The translations under genes and the position numbers were made by a program. The notes under the pieces were generated by a model that made no database searches, was not told the origin of the DNA, and saw only the letters and a program-made list of their open reading frames with translations. A stretch of 64,000 bases of DNA from Gordonia heveisoli (GTDB lineage Bacteria > Actinomycetota > Actinomycetes > Mycobacteriales > Mycobacteriaceae), in contig NZ_JASXSH010000008.1 in NCBI RefSeq assembly GCF_030315745.1, positions 124,001 through 188,000 of the forward strand. The letters run 5' to 3'. This document shows, piece after piece, positions 53,901 to 62,949 of the stretch; the stretch's first letter is position 1; each line of letters starts with the position of its first letter.

Positions 53901-56813
53901 TTGATTTCTGTGTTGGCTGCGTTGACAGTCTGTGCTGTCCTCGCGCCAGCCGTGATCCACGCGTTGGGCACCAAGGGTTTCTACGTTCTCGCGCTCGCAC
54001 CCGCAGGTGGTCTCATCTGGGTGATCGCCAACTGGCCCCCAGCCGATCCCGCACAGGCCCGCGTCGAAACCCTGGAATGGGTGCCGAGTCTGCATATGGA
54101 CATCGTCACCCGCTTCGATACCCTCGCCGCCATCTTGTCGGTGTTGATCCTCGGCGTCGGCGCGCTGGTGCTGTGCTACTGCGCACACTACTTCGACAAC
54201 GCGCGTCGTCGGGTCGCGATCTTCGGCGGCGAGATGATCGCGTTCGCGGCGGCGATGTTCGGCCTCGTGGTCTCGGACAACATGCTGGTCCTCTACGTCT
54301 TCTGGGAGCTGACGACGATCCTGTCGTTCATGCTCGTCGGCTTCTACGCGGTCCGCGCCACCGCCCGCCGCGCCGCCACCCAGGCCCTGCTGGTCACCAC
54401 CCTGGGCGGTCTGGCAATGCTCGTCGGCATCATCATGCTGGGTGAACGGTCGGGCACCTATCTGCTGTCCGAAGTGCTGGCCGACCCACCCGCGTCGGGA
54501 ACACTGGTCGACGTCGCGATCGTGCTGATCCTCATCGGCGCGCTGAGCAAGTCGGCCATCGTCCCGTTCCACTTCTGGCTGCCGGGTGCGATGGCCGCCC
54601 CGACCCCGGTCAGCGCGTACCTGCACGCCGCGGCCATGGTGAAGGCAGGCATCTATCTGATCGCCCGCCTCGCCCCCGCCTTCGCGACGACCACCAGCTG
54701 GCATATCGCCGTCGTCGTACTCGGTTCGTTGACGATGGTGCTCGGCGGCTGGCGTTCGCTGCGCGAACTCGATCTGAAACTCATCCTCGCCTTCGGCACC
54801 GTCTCCCAGCTCGGCTTCATGGCGGTGCTGGTCGGTATCGGTGACGCGAATGTGGCGATGGCCGGCCTGACCATGCTCGTCGCCCACGCGATGTTCAAAG
54901 CCGCACTGTTCATGGTGGTCGGCATCATCGACCACTCGACCGGTACCCGCGACATCCGCAAACTGGCCCGTCTCGGACAGCGGCTGCCCGTCCTGGCGGT
55001 GATCGCCGCCGTCGCCGGTGCCAGCATGGCCGGACTGCCCTTCACCTTCGGCTTCATCGGTAAGGAAACCGCCTTCGGGTCGGTGTGGACCACCGGGTCG
55101 TTCACGTCCTGGCAGGCCGAGACGATCGACATCGTGCTGCTCGTCGGCTCGATCATCACCTTCGCCTACACCTGCCGGTTCCTGTGGGGCGCCTTCGGCC
55201 GCAAGGTGCGCAGCAAACCCAGCCCGGCGGTGGCGAAGATGCATCCGCCCGGCGCACTGTTCCACCTGTCGCCTGCGGTACTCGCCGTCGGCGGTGTGAT
55301 CTCGGCCTTCGTCGCAGGCAGTATCGGCAATCTCTTCGAGCCGTATGCGCAAACCCTGCCCGCCTACGGTCACGAGATCGAACATCTGTCGATGTGGCAC
55401 GGTTTCGGGCTGCCGGTGGTGTTCTCGATCGTGGTCGTCGTCGGCGGTGCGGCGGTGTTCCTGGTCGCGCGCCGGATGCGGGAACAGCTGTTCCGCTACC
55501 GACCGCTGGTCAACGCCGACCGCATCTACGACGCCACGCTGCGCGGCGCGGACACGCTGTCGCTGATGTTGACCCGCAACACCCAGCGCGGTTCGCTGCC
55601 CATCACCCTCGGCGTCATCCTGACGACCGCGATCGTGTTGCCGCTGATCGTGCTGTTCTGGGGTGCGCGCGACCGGCTCGACGTCGACCTGTCGACCACC
55701 GCGGCACAGGCCGTGATCGGCGGCATCATGGTCGCGGCCGCCCTCGCGGTCACGGTGCTGCGCAACCGGCTGGCGGCGACCCTGATCGTCGGGATCACCG
55801 GCTATGGCTGCGGCATGCTGTTCGCGCTGTTCGGTGCACCCGACCTGGCGTTGACCCAGTTCCTGGTGGAGACGCTGACCCTGGTCATCTTCGTGCTGGT
55901 GCTGCGTAAACTGCCCGCCGAACCCGAACCGCGTCACGCCACCGGTTTCCAGCCGCTGCGCGCGCTGATCGGCGTCGCCTTCGGGTTGTCGCTCGTGGTG
56001 ATCGGCCTGTTCGCCGCTGCCGCCCGGTCCACCGAACCCCTCCATGTCGATCTACCCGAGGCCGCCTACGACTTCGGCCACGGCGCCAACGCGGTGAACG
56101 TGCTGCTCGTCGACATCCGCGCCTGGGACACCCTCGGCGAGGTGTCGGTTCTGATCGTCGCCGCCACCGGCGTCGCCTCGATGGTGTTCCGCAACCGCCG
56201 GTTCGGGGCCGCGCCACGCGTCGCCGACGCCACCCGCCTCGCCGGAGCCGCCAGCTTCGCGACGACCGAGGACGACGATCCGATCCCGCCCGACCGCACC
56301 ACCTGGCTACTCGGCAGCGGCCTGCGCGATCCACGGCACCGTTCGATGGTCCTGGAGGCGACGACCCGACTGATCTTCCCGACGATGGTCGTGCTGTCGG
56401 TGTACTTCTTCTACGCAGGCCACAACGCTCCCGGCGGCGGTTTCGCCGGCGGTCTCACCATGGGTCTCGCCCTGGTGCTGCGCTATCTGGCCGGTGGCCG
56501 CTACGAACTCGGCGAGGCACTGCCCATCGAACCGGGCCGCATCCTCGGAGCCGGTCTGGCCATCTCCGCGACGACCGCCTTCGTCTCCATGCTGGCCGGC
56601 GCCCCGGCGCTGAGCTCGTCGGTCTTCACGATCACGGTGCCCGTCCTCGGCGACATCAAGCTGGTCACCGCCCTCTTCTTCGACCTGGGCATCTATCTGA
56701 TCGTCATCGGGCTGGTCCTCGACATCCTGCGCAGCCTCGGCGCACGCCTCGACGTCGAGACCGCGGTGCCGGCCAACAGCATGCTCACCAACCAGCAGTG
56801 GGTGAACCGATGA
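53901..56813 (+). CDS. mnhA: Na+/H+ antiporter subunit A/B fusion (MrpAB/MnhAB)
   Basis: A 970-residue fusion. Residues about 1-660 are the NuoL-like MrpA core (ELTTILSFMLVGFYAVR, LSKSAIVPFHFWLPGAMAAPTPVSAYLHAAAMVKAGIYL); a C-terminal MrpA/DUF4040-like part runs to about 800, with GAPDLALTQFLVETLTLVIFV; and residues about 810-955 are an MnhB domain (LIFPTMVVLSVYFFYAGHNAPGGGFAGG). With the other Mrp subunits it forms one proton-pumping antiporter. The start is an uncommon TTG, with GGAG 8 bases upstream. No separate mnhB is present, as expected from the fusion. It heads a six-gene operon whose internal genes all overlap by 4 bases. Confidence 0.95.
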   Translation: MISVLAALTVCAVLAPAVIHALGTKGFYVLALAPAGGLIWVIANWPPADPAQARVETLEWVPSLHMDIVTRFDTLAAILSVLILGVGALVLCYCAHYFDNARRRVAIFGGEMIAFAAAMFGLVVSDNMLVLYVFWELTTILSFMLVGFYAVRATARRAATQALLVTTLGGLAMLVGIIMLGERSGTYLLSEVLADPPASGTLVDVAIVLILIGALSKSAIVPFHFWLPGAMAAPTPVSAYLHAAAMVKAGIYLIARLAPAFATTTSWHIAVVVLGSLTMVLGGWRSLRELDLKLILAFGTVSQLGFMAVLVGIGDANVAMAGLTMLVAHAMFKAALFMVVGIIDHSTGTRDIRKLARLGQRLPVLAVIAAVAGASMAGLPFTFGFIGKETAFGSVWTTGSFTSWQAETIDIVLLVGSIITFAYTCRFLWGAFGRKVRSKPSPAVAKMHPPGALFHLSPAVLAVGGVISAFVAGSIGNLFEPYAQTLPAYGHEIEHLSMWHGFGLPVVFSIVVVVGGAAVFLVARRMREQLFRYRPLVNADRIYDATLRGADTLSLMLTRNTQRGSLPITLGVILTTAIVLPLIVLFWGARDRLDVDLSTTAAQAVIGGIMVAAALAVTVLRNRLAATLIVGITGYGCGMLFALFGAPDLALTQFLVETLTLVIFVLVLRKLPAEPEPRHATGFQPLRALIGVAFGLSLVVIGLFAAAARSTEPLHVDLPEAAYDFGHGANAVNVLLVDIRAWDTLGEVSVLIVAATGVASMVFRNRRFGAAPRVADATRLAGAASFATTEDDDPIPPDRTTWLLGSGLRDPRHRSMVLEATTRLIFPTMVVLSVYFFYAGHNAPGGGFAGGLTMGLALVLRYLAGGRYELGEALPIEPGRILGAGLAISATTAFVSMLAGAPALSSSVFTITVPVLGDIKLVTALFFDLGIYLIVIGLVLDILRSLGARLDVETAVPANSMLTNQQWVNR

Positions 56814-57415
56814 CCGTCAATCTGCTGCTACTCGTCGTGATGGGTGTGCTCGCCGCCTGCGGCGCCTATCTGCTGATGGAACGCAGCCTGGTCCGTATGC
56901 TGCTGGGGCTGCTGCTGTGTGGCAACGCCCTCAACCTGCTGATCATCGTGGTCTCCGGCGGCATGGGTAATCCGCCGATCATGGGCCGGTCCCCCGATGC
57001 CCGATCCAACGACGCCGATCCGCTGGCGCAGGGCATGGTGCTGACCGCCATCGTGATCACGATGGGTGTGGCCGCCTTCGTGTTGTCGCTGGTCTACCGC
57101 CTGTTCGTGATCAACCGCGACGACGACGACGTCGAGGACGACACCGAGGACGTGAAGATCCTGTCCGGTTCGCTGGACACCGCACCCGACCGCGACCGCA
57201 GCGACGACCCGGTCACCCTCGCCGACACCACCGCAGGCGACTTCTTCGACGACGAGGGCAATCCGCTGACCCCAGAGGAAGCCGCTCAGCACCGCGCCGA
57301 ACGGCTGGAAACCGACCTCATGCCGACCGACTCGGATGTGATCGTCGAGATCGATCCCGACGACAACGACAACGACAACGACAACATCTCCCCCGAGGGA
57401 GGTGAGCGCCGATGA
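56810..57415 (+). CDS. mnhC: Na+/H+ antiporter subunit C (MrpC/MnhC) with acidic tail
   Basis: A 201-residue protein. Residues 1-105 are the NuoK-like MrpC with three helices (YLLMERSLVRMLLGLLLCGNALNLLI is the conserved segment). The C-terminal half (about 106-201) is a cytoplasmic tail of unusual length, very acidic (DDDDVEDDTEDV; repeated DND near the end). Normal MnhC has about 110-125 residues. The tail might serve cation capture or assembly (inference). The ATG overlaps the mnhA stop. Confidence 0.93.
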   Translation: MTVNLLLLVVMGVLAACGAYLLMERSLVRMLLGLLLCGNALNLLIIVVSGGMGNPPIMGRSPDARSNDADPLAQGMVLTAIVITMGVAAFVLSLVYRLFVINRDDDDVEDDTEDVKILSGSLDTAPDRDRSDDPVTLADTTAGDFFDDEGNPLTPEEAAQHRAERLETDLMPTDSDVIVEIDPDDNDNDNDNISPEGGERR

Positions 57416-59025
57416 CCCCGTCCACCTCGTGGTTCCCGGTCCTGATCACCCTGCCGACGTTGGTGCCGCTGCTCGCGGCCGCCCTGACCCTCCTGCTCGG
57501 CCGCAGCCCGCGTTTCCAGCGTGTGGTCACCATCGGCGCCATCGGCACCGCCTTCGTGGCGTCCTGTCTGCTGCTGTACCTGACCAACGAACACGGCACC
57601 TGGGCGCTGAACATCGGCGGCTGGGGCGACAAGGGATTCGGCAACGGCCCGCTGGGCATCACCCTGGTCGTCGACCAGTTGTCGGCGCTGATGCTGGTGG
57701 TCTCGACGAGTGTGCTGCTCTGCGTCGTCGTCTACGCGATCGGCCAGGGTATCCGCGACGGCACCAGCGAACAGCCGACGTCGATCTTCCTGCCCACGTA
57801 CCTGATCCTCACCATGGGCGTGTGCAACGCCTTCCTCGCCGGTGACCTGTTCAATCTGTACGTCTCCTTCGAGGTGTTGCTGGCGGCGAGCTTCGTGCTG
57901 CTGACCGTGGGCGCCAGTCCCGAACGTGTCCGGGCGGGCGCGTCGTATGTGATGGTGTCGATGGTGTCGTCGCTGATCTTCCTGGCCGGCATCGCCTTCG
58001 CCTATGCCACCACCGGCACCCTCAACCTGGCCGAGATGGCCACCCGCCTCGATGACGTCCCGGACGGCACCCGCAACGCGCTGTACGCGGTGCTGCTGGT
58101 CGCCTTCGGCATCAAAGCGGCGGTCTTCCCGCTGTCCGCCTGGCTGCCCGACTCCTATCCGACCGCCCCGGCCCCGGTCACCGCGGTGTTCGCCGGGTTG
58201 CTGACCAAGGTCGGTGTGTACGCGATCGTCCGCGCCCACACCTTGTTGTTCCCGGGCGGATCGATGGACACGATGCTGCTCATCGCCGGTCTGCTCACCA
58301 TGATCGTCGGCATCCTGGGTGCCATCGCCCAGTCCGACATCAAGCGGCTGCTGTCGTTCACCCTGGTCAGCCACATCGGCTACATGGTGTTCGGGATCGC
58401 GTTGTCCTCCCAGATCGGCCTGTCGGCGGCGATCTACTACGTGGCCCACCACATTCTCGTGCAGACCACCCTGTTCCTGGTCGTGGGTCTGATCGAACGG
58501 CAGGCCGGGTCGGCGTCGCTGCGACGGCTCGGCGGTCTGATCGCCAGCCCGGTACTCGCCGGACTGTTCCTCATCCCGGCGCTCAATCTGGGTGGTATCC
58601 CGCCGTTCTCCGGTTTCATCGGGAAGGTCGCCCTACTACAGGCCGGCGCCCAGGACGGGTCGGTGCTGGCGTGGGTGCTGGTCGCGGGTTCGGTGATCAC
58701 CAGCCTGCTGACGCTGTATGTCGTCGCCCGCGTGTGGACCAAGGGTTTCTGGCGTCCACGCGCCGACGCCCCGGAGGGTGACCTGGCCGACGCCGCACCG
58801 TCGGCACTGATCGACGAGAGCACCGACATCGCCTTCGACGATCGCGACGACGTCGGCCGTATGCCGATCACGATGGTGGCCCCCACCGCGGTCATGGTCG
58901 CCGCCGGGCTGGTGCTGACGCTGTGGGCGGGCCCCATCCTCGGTTTCACCGACCGGGCCGCAGACGACATCATGGATCGCAGCGTCTATGTCGATGCGGT
59001 CCTGGGCGGAGGTGAACCCCGATGA
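57412..59025 (+). CDS. mnhD: Na+/H+ antiporter subunit D (MrpD/MnhD)
   Basis: A 537-residue NuoM/NuoN-like protein with about 14 helices. NAFLAGDLFNLYVSFEVLLAASFVLL, FGIKAAVFPLSAWLPDSYPTAPAPVTAVFAGLLTKVGVYAIVR (in two pieces) and SDIKRLLSFTLVSHIGYMVFG hold the proton-path Glu, Lys and His of the family. The C-terminal loop (about residues 450-485) is acidic (DESTDIAFDDRDD). Part of the single Mrp complex; the order A(B)-C-D-E-F-G is the canonical one. Overlaps both neighbours by 4 bases. Confidence 0.96.
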   Translation: MTPSTSWFPVLITLPTLVPLLAAALTLLLGRSPRFQRVVTIGAIGTAFVASCLLLYLTNEHGTWALNIGGWGDKGFGNGPLGITLVVDQLSALMLVVSTSVLLCVVVYAIGQGIRDGTSEQPTSIFLPTYLILTMGVCNAFLAGDLFNLYVSFEVLLAASFVLLTVGASPERVRAGASYVMVSMVSSLIFLAGIAFAYATTGTLNLAEMATRLDDVPDGTRNALYAVLLVAFGIKAAVFPLSAWLPDSYPTAPAPVTAVFAGLLTKVGVYAIVRAHTLLFPGGSMDTMLLIAGLLTMIVGILGAIAQSDIKRLLSFTLVSHIGYMVFGIALSSQIGLSAAIYYVAHHILVQTTLFLVVGLIERQAGSASLRRLGGLIASPVLAGLFLIPALNLGGIPPFSGFIGKVALLQAGAQDGSVLAWVLVAGSVITSLLTLYVVARVWTKGFWRPRADAPEGDLADAAPSALIDESTDIAFDDRDDVGRMPITMVAPTAVMVAAGLVLTLWAGPILGFTDRAADDIMDRSVYVDAVLGGGEPR

Positions 59026-59786
59026 GCGACAGCGCAGAACGCACACCGGCCACCGCCACCCGACGACCGGTCCGAAGCTTCCTGATCAACGCCTGGCGGC
59101 TGTCGCTGCTGTTCCTGCTCTGGAATCTGGTGCGGCTGTTCGTGTGGACGCGCAATCATGTGCGGCTCCCGCGCTGGTTCGGCTCCGACTTCCGCGAAGT
59201 CGCCGTCCGGCTGTGGACCATCGCCTGGCTCGCCTTCGTCTGGGTTCTGCTGTGGGGCACCCTGTCCTGGGCGAATGTCCTCGGTGGACTGTTGCTCGCC
59301 GCGGCTGTGCTGACCGTGCTGCCGTTGCCACGGGTACCCGTCGAGGGCCGCATCCACCCGTTGTCGGTGCTGCGGCTGGTACTGCGCCTGATCTACGACT
59401 TCATGGTGTCGAGTGCCCAGGTCGCCTGGATGGCGGTCCGGCCCGGACGTCCACCGTTGGGCGCGGTGATGCGGGTCCGGCTGGCCATCAAATCCGACAT
59501 GGTGCTGACCCTGGCCGTCGACTACCTCAACTTGGTTCCCGGCACGATGGTGCTGGAGATCGACCATCGGCGTCGCATGTTGTACATCCACGTCTTCGAC
59601 GTTCGTTCGGAGAAGAAGGTGCGCGCGTTCTACCGGCAGATCGCCTATGTGGAACGGACCTTCGTGCAGGCCTTCGAGCGCGACAGCGAATGGCATCCGA
59701 GCCCGTATCACGGCATCGACGACGACTTCCACGGCGGCGTCCGCCGCACGATCGACCGACCGACCACCGAAGGGAGCCAGACATGA
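59022..59786 (+). CDS. mnhE: Na+/H+ antiporter subunit E (MrpE/MnhE)
   Basis: A 254-residue protein with three to four N-terminal helices and the conserved SSAQVAWMAVRPGRPPLGAVMRVRLAIKSDMVLTLAVDYLNLVPGTMVLEID, split by the membrane-interface turn. It is longer than typical MnhE (about 160-180 residues) because of an extra N-terminal helix pair (about residues 1-75) and a polar C-terminus (about 205-254). Overlaps mnhD and mnhF by 4 bases each. Confidence 0.93.
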   Translation: MSDSAERTPATATRRPVRSFLINAWRLSLLFLLWNLVRLFVWTRNHVRLPRWFGSDFREVAVRLWTIAWLAFVWVLLWGTLSWANVLGGLLLAAAVLTVLPLPRVPVEGRIHPLSVLRLVLRLIYDFMVSSAQVAWMAVRPGRPPLGAVMRVRLAIKSDMVLTLAVDYLNLVPGTMVLEIDHRRRMLYIHVFDVRSEKKVRAFYRQIAYVERTFVQAFERDSEWHPSPYHGIDDDFHGGVRRTIDRPTTEGSQT

Positions 59787-60046
59787 CCGTCGTGTGGATC
59801 GTGACCGCATCGATGCTGGCGCTATCGGCGGTGCTGACCACCGTCCGCATCCTGATGGGTCCCACCACCCTGGACCGACTGGTGGGTATGGATGTGCTGA
59901 TCGCGCTGTGTATGTGCGGTCTTGCGCTGTGGGCCGCCTTCAGCGACGACTCCACCGTGGTCGCCTCGATCGTCGCGCTGTCGTTGCTCAGTTTCACCGG
60001 GTCGGTCGCGATCGCCCGGTTCCGGGTGCGGGACGACCAGACATGA
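59783..60046 (+). CDS. mnhF: Na+/H+ antiporter subunit F (MrpF/MnhF)
   Basis: An 87-residue, three-helix subunit. RILMGPTTLDRLVGMDVL is the MrpF signature (usually RxxxGPTxxDRvvalD). Both ends overlap the neighbouring genes by 4 bases. Confidence 0.94.
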   Translation: MTVVWIVTASMLALSAVLTTVRILMGPTTLDRLVGMDVLIALCMCGLALWAAFSDDSTVVASIVALSLLSFTGSVAIARFRVRDDQT

Positions 60047-60375
60047 TCGTCGACATCGTCAGTGCGACGCTGCTCCTGCTCGGCAGCACGATGGCGCTCA
60101 CCGCCGCCATCGGTCTCGTCCGCTTCCCCGACACGCTGAGCCGGATGCACGCCGCGACCAAACCGCAGACGCTGGGTCTGGTGCTGATGCTGATCGGCAC
60201 CATGATTCGCGTCGGCGAGCGCGCCGACGTCGGCATGCTGATCCTCGCCGGCCTGTTCGCGCTGATGACCGCACCGGTCGTCGCCCACCGGATCGGCCGG
60301 CTCGTCTACCAGGAGCAACGCGCCCGCGACGGGCTCATGGACCGCGCCGACATGGAGGTCGGCGACCGCGACTAG
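60043..60375 (+). CDS. mnhG: Na+/H+ antiporter subunit G (MrpG/MnhG)
   Basis: A 110-residue, three-helix subunit. AAIGLVRFPDTLSRMHAATKPQTLGL is the MrpG signature. The C-terminal tail is polar. Last gene of the operon; a hairpin follows 6 bases past the stop. Confidence 0.94.
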   Translation: MIVDIVSATLLLLGSTMALTAAIGLVRFPDTLSRMHAATKPQTLGLVLMLIGTMIRVGERADVGMLILAGLFALMTAPVVAHRIGRLVYQEQRARDGLMDRADMEVGDRD

Positions 60376-60380
60376 AGCGG

Positions 60381-60425
60381 TTTCGTAGTACAAGCCAGCG
60401 CAGAATGCGTTGTCGTACTACGAAA
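60381..60425. terminator. Bidirectional terminator between mnhG and the YbdK ligase gene
   Basis: TTTCGTAGTAC (60381-60391) and GTACTACGAAA (60415-60425) pair perfectly, with a smaller inner hairpin (CGCA with TGCG). It serves both convergent genes. Confidence 0.75.
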
Positions 60426-60434
60426 TCGGGTGGT

Positions 60435-61559
60435 TCAGAGTTCGGCGACCACCGAGGCGACCACCGATCGCATGTCACCGGTCCGGGCGTGCACGGCGCG
60501 CTGCCGCTGATAGCTGGCGCCGTTGGCGATGATGTCGGCCACCCGGGACAGTTCCGTCACGCAGTCGAGTTCCCGGGCGATCGGCTGCAGCCGTTCGAGC
60601 AGGTCTGCGAGGTCGTCGGTGACCAGCCGTTCCGAACATTCCCGGTCGAGGATGACGATTGCGTCCAGGCCGTATCGGGCGGCCCGCCACTTGTTCTCCT
60701 GGACCAGCCACGGCGCCATCGTCGGCAGGGTCTCCCCGGCCTGCAGCCGACGATCGAGATCGACGACGAGACAGTGGATCAGCGCGACCACCGCAGACAA
60801 TTCCGCCACGTTGGTCATCCCGTCGCACACCCGGACCTCGATCGTCCCCAGGTGCGGTGAGGGCCGGATGTCCCAGCGGATCTCGTTGAGGTGGTCGATG
60901 ATGCCGGTCGTCTTCTGATCGGTGACGAACTTCTCGAACTGCGCCCACGTGTGGAACTGGAACGGCAGGCCCGCGGTCGGCAACTGCTGGAACATCATCG
61001 CCCGGTTGCTCGCGTAGCTGGTGTCCTGTCCCGACCACATCGGCGACGACGACGAGAGCGCCAGCAGGTGCGGGTAGTAGTTGAGCAGCGCGTCGATCAC
61101 CGGCAGCACCCGATCGCGATGGCCGATGCCGACGTGGACGTGCACGCCCCAGATCAGCATCTGCCTGCCCCACCACTGGGTGCGTTCGATCAACTCCGCG
61201 TAGCGGTGCCCCTCGGTGAGCAGCTGCGTCGACCATTCCGCGAACGGATGGGTTCCCGCGCCGTACAGGTCGACGCCGAGATCTTCGGTGAGCTTGCGCA
61301 CCACCCCGAGGGTGCCGCTGAGATCGTCGATCGCCTCACCGGTGGTACGGCAGATACCGGTGACGAGTTCGACGGTGTTGCGCAGCAGTTCCTTGTGAAT
61401 CTTGCCCGCATGGTCGGGGCAGTGGTCGGCGACCGCACCGAAGAGTGCGGCCGCCGAGTTGGACAGGTCACCGGTGACCTTGTCGGTGAGTGCGAACTCC
61501 CATTCGACGCCGAGCGACGGTGTCGGCGACGACTCGAATGGGATCGGAGTCACCAGCAT
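60435..61559 (-). CDS. Carboxylate-amine ligase, YbdK family (GCS2)
   Basis: A 374-residue enzyme. LGVEWEFALTD near the N-terminus with the ligase Glu residues, GAGTHPFAEW, VHVHVGIGHRDRV (metal-binding His/Asp region) and IRPSPHLGTIEVRVCDG are the ATP-grasp-like GCS2 landmarks. E. coli YbdK has weak glutamate-cysteine ligase activity; in actinobacteria the true substrates are unknown, and mycothiol, not glutathione, is the thiol here. Equivalent to Rv0433, with sodC as neighbour in both cases. The ATG lies 5 bases past GGGGG. Confidence 0.93.
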   Translation of the reverse strand: MLVTPIPFESSPTPSLGVEWEFALTDKVTGDLSNSAAALFGAVADHCPDHAGKIHKELLRNTVELVTGICRTTGEAIDDLSGTLGVVRKLTEDLGVDLYGAGTHPFAEWSTQLLTEGHRYAELIERTQWWGRQMLIWGVHVHVGIGHRDRVLPVIDALLNYYPHLLALSSSSPMWSGQDTSYASNRAMMFQQLPTAGLPFQFHTWAQFEKFVTDQKTTGIIDHLNEIRWDIRPSPHLGTIEVRVCDGMTNVAELSAVVALIHCLVVDLDRRLQAGETLPTMAPWLVQENKWRAARYGLDAIVILDRECSERLVTDDLADLLERLQPIARELDCVTELSRVADIIANGASYQRQRAVHARTGDMRSVVASVVAEL

Positions 61560-61610
61560 GTCAACCCCCAGAGGTGATCACGACCGCATACACCGACGAT
61601 CGGCGAACGA

Positions 61611-62288
61611 TCACTCGCCCTCGCGGATGACACCGCACGCGACTCGCGCGCCGGCGTCGCCGGTGTCCAAGGTCTTCTGGTTGGGCTTGGGTGCGTACTC
61701 GGTGGGGATGTTGCCGAAGTTGTCCGGCTTCTCGTGGATCACGATCGCCTTGCCGAAGACGTCGGCCAGCTTCACCGAATCGGTGACGGTGGTGGTCAGA
61801 CCGGTGTGGTCGGCGAGGATGTTGATCGAGATCAGGTCACCGCTGGACGGGTGGCCGGTATGGCCCTCGGCCTGCAGGTGGCTGCCTGCCGCCCCGAAGG
61901 CCGCACCGTCGGTGCCCGGTTCGCACACGCCCTTGGCGTGCAGGTGCATGCCGTGGAAGCCGGGGGCGATGTCGCCGCCGGTCACCTTCACGGTGATGGT
62001 CACCGGCGAGTTCGGGTTCTCCGCGGTGAAGGTCGCCCGGCCCACGACGTCGCCCGCCTCATTCTTGATCGCGGCGGTGGCCAACTGGCCGGTCGGGATG
62101 TGGTCCGCGTTGTCGACCGCGCCGGCGGGGAGGGACGCACCGGGAACCACCGGCGGGGTGGTGCCCTTCTGATTGGTGGCCTCTTCGTCGGGGCTGCAGC
62201 CGACCAGCGCGAAACCGATCACGCCCATCGACGCGAGCGCGGTGGCGACACGCAGGGTGGTCTTACGGGGCTTCGTGCTGGCAGACAT
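61611..62288 (-). CDS. sodC: Cu/Zn superoxide dismutase, lipoprotein
   Basis: A 225-residue exported enzyme. The signal peptide ends in the lipobox FALVGC (Cys near residue 31), followed by a linker; the SOD domain begins about residue 70. Metal ligands and neighbours are seen in GFHGMHLHAKGVCEP, GSHLQAEGHTGHPSSGDL and KAIVIHEKPDNF; DTGDAGARVACGVI holds the conserved Arg and the second disulfide Cys. It converts superoxide at the cell surface, a defence against phagocyte or environmental oxidants. AGGAGTGAG lies directly before the ATG. Equivalent to Rv0432. The next gene in the same direction is the YbdK ligase gene, 51 bases on. Confidence 0.96.
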   Translation of the reverse strand: MSASTKPRKTTLRVATALASMGVIGFALVGCSPDEEATNQKGTTPPVVPGASLPAGAVDNADHIPTGQLATAAIKNEAGDVVGRATFTAENPNSPVTITVKVTGGDIAPGFHGMHLHAKGVCEPGTDGAAFGAAGSHLQAEGHTGHPSSGDLISINILADHTGLTTTVTDSVKLADVFGKAIVIHEKPDNFGNIPTEYAPKPNQKTLDTGDAGARVACGVIREGE

Positions 62289-62402
62289 CTCACTCCTTGA
62301 TCGATCAGGGTCTGCGTAGATCCTAGATCTACGGGGTCGAACGGACGATGGGGGATGGCGGATTGTCCGACCGCCACCGCAATCTGGATGGCCCCGTGGC
62401 GG

Positions 62403-62906
62403 TCACTGCCCGCCCGAGGGGGTCTCCGCGTCGGTGTAGGCGATGACGGGGATGCCATCGGCGCAGATCGAGGCGAAGGTCGAGGGCCGCTCTTCGAGGG
62501 TGTAGGTGCCGCCGAGTGCGGCGTTGACCTTGTCGGCCTGCGCCTTGGTCGCCGCGTCGTCGTAGAAGATGGTGTTCTCGCTGAAACCGCCACCGCTGTA
62601 GTTGCGCGCCTTGCGGGTCTTGTAACCCTGCTGCTTGAGTTCGGCGGTGACCTTCCCGGCGAGACCTTCGACCTCACCGGCGTTGATCACGCAGACGGAT
62701 TTGGTGCTCGCCTCGACGGTCGACGTCGGCGGGGCGACCGGCGTGGTCACCGTGGCGGGTCCGGCGGCAGGTGCACTGTCCTCGTCATCACCCGAGGTCA
62801 CAGCCGAATGCCAGCCGAGCCCGATGAAGACGACGGCCACCGCGAACAACAGCATGGCCCCGGCACGAAACGGCAGGCGATTGGGCTCACGGTCTGCATT
62901 CATCAC
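62403..62906 (-). CDS. LytR C-terminal domain protein, membrane anchored
   Basis: A 167-residue protein with one membrane helix (about residues 13-35) and an extracytoplasmic LytR_C domain (about 70-160: SVCVINAGEVEGLAGKVTAELKQQGYKTRK in part, then NTIFYDDAATKAQADKVNAALGGTYTL). The domain occurs after LytR-CpsA-Psr enzymes and alone; function unknown, probably in envelope assembly. It equals Rv0431, described as a tuberculin-related protein or VIRR in mycobacteria. Same direction as the sodC gene; a 114-base gap separates them. Confidence 0.9.
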   Translation of the reverse strand: MMNADREPNRLPFRAGAMLLFAVAVVFIGLGWHSAVTSGDDEDSAPAAGPATVTTPVAPPTSTVEASTKSVCVINAGEVEGLAGKVTAELKQQGYKTRKARNYSGGGFSENTIFYDDAATKAQADKVNAALGGTYTLEERPSTFASICADGIPVIAYTDAETPSGGQ

Positions 62907-62949
62907 CGACGACCTTAACGCACATGCGGACCCGAACCCGGATCAGCAC

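Noticed and set aside
53775-56045. A 756-codon minus-strand frame opposite mnhA
   Set aside because: Composition is dominated by Asp/Gln/Arg/His, typical of an antisense shadow; mnhA on the plus strand is a clear family member.
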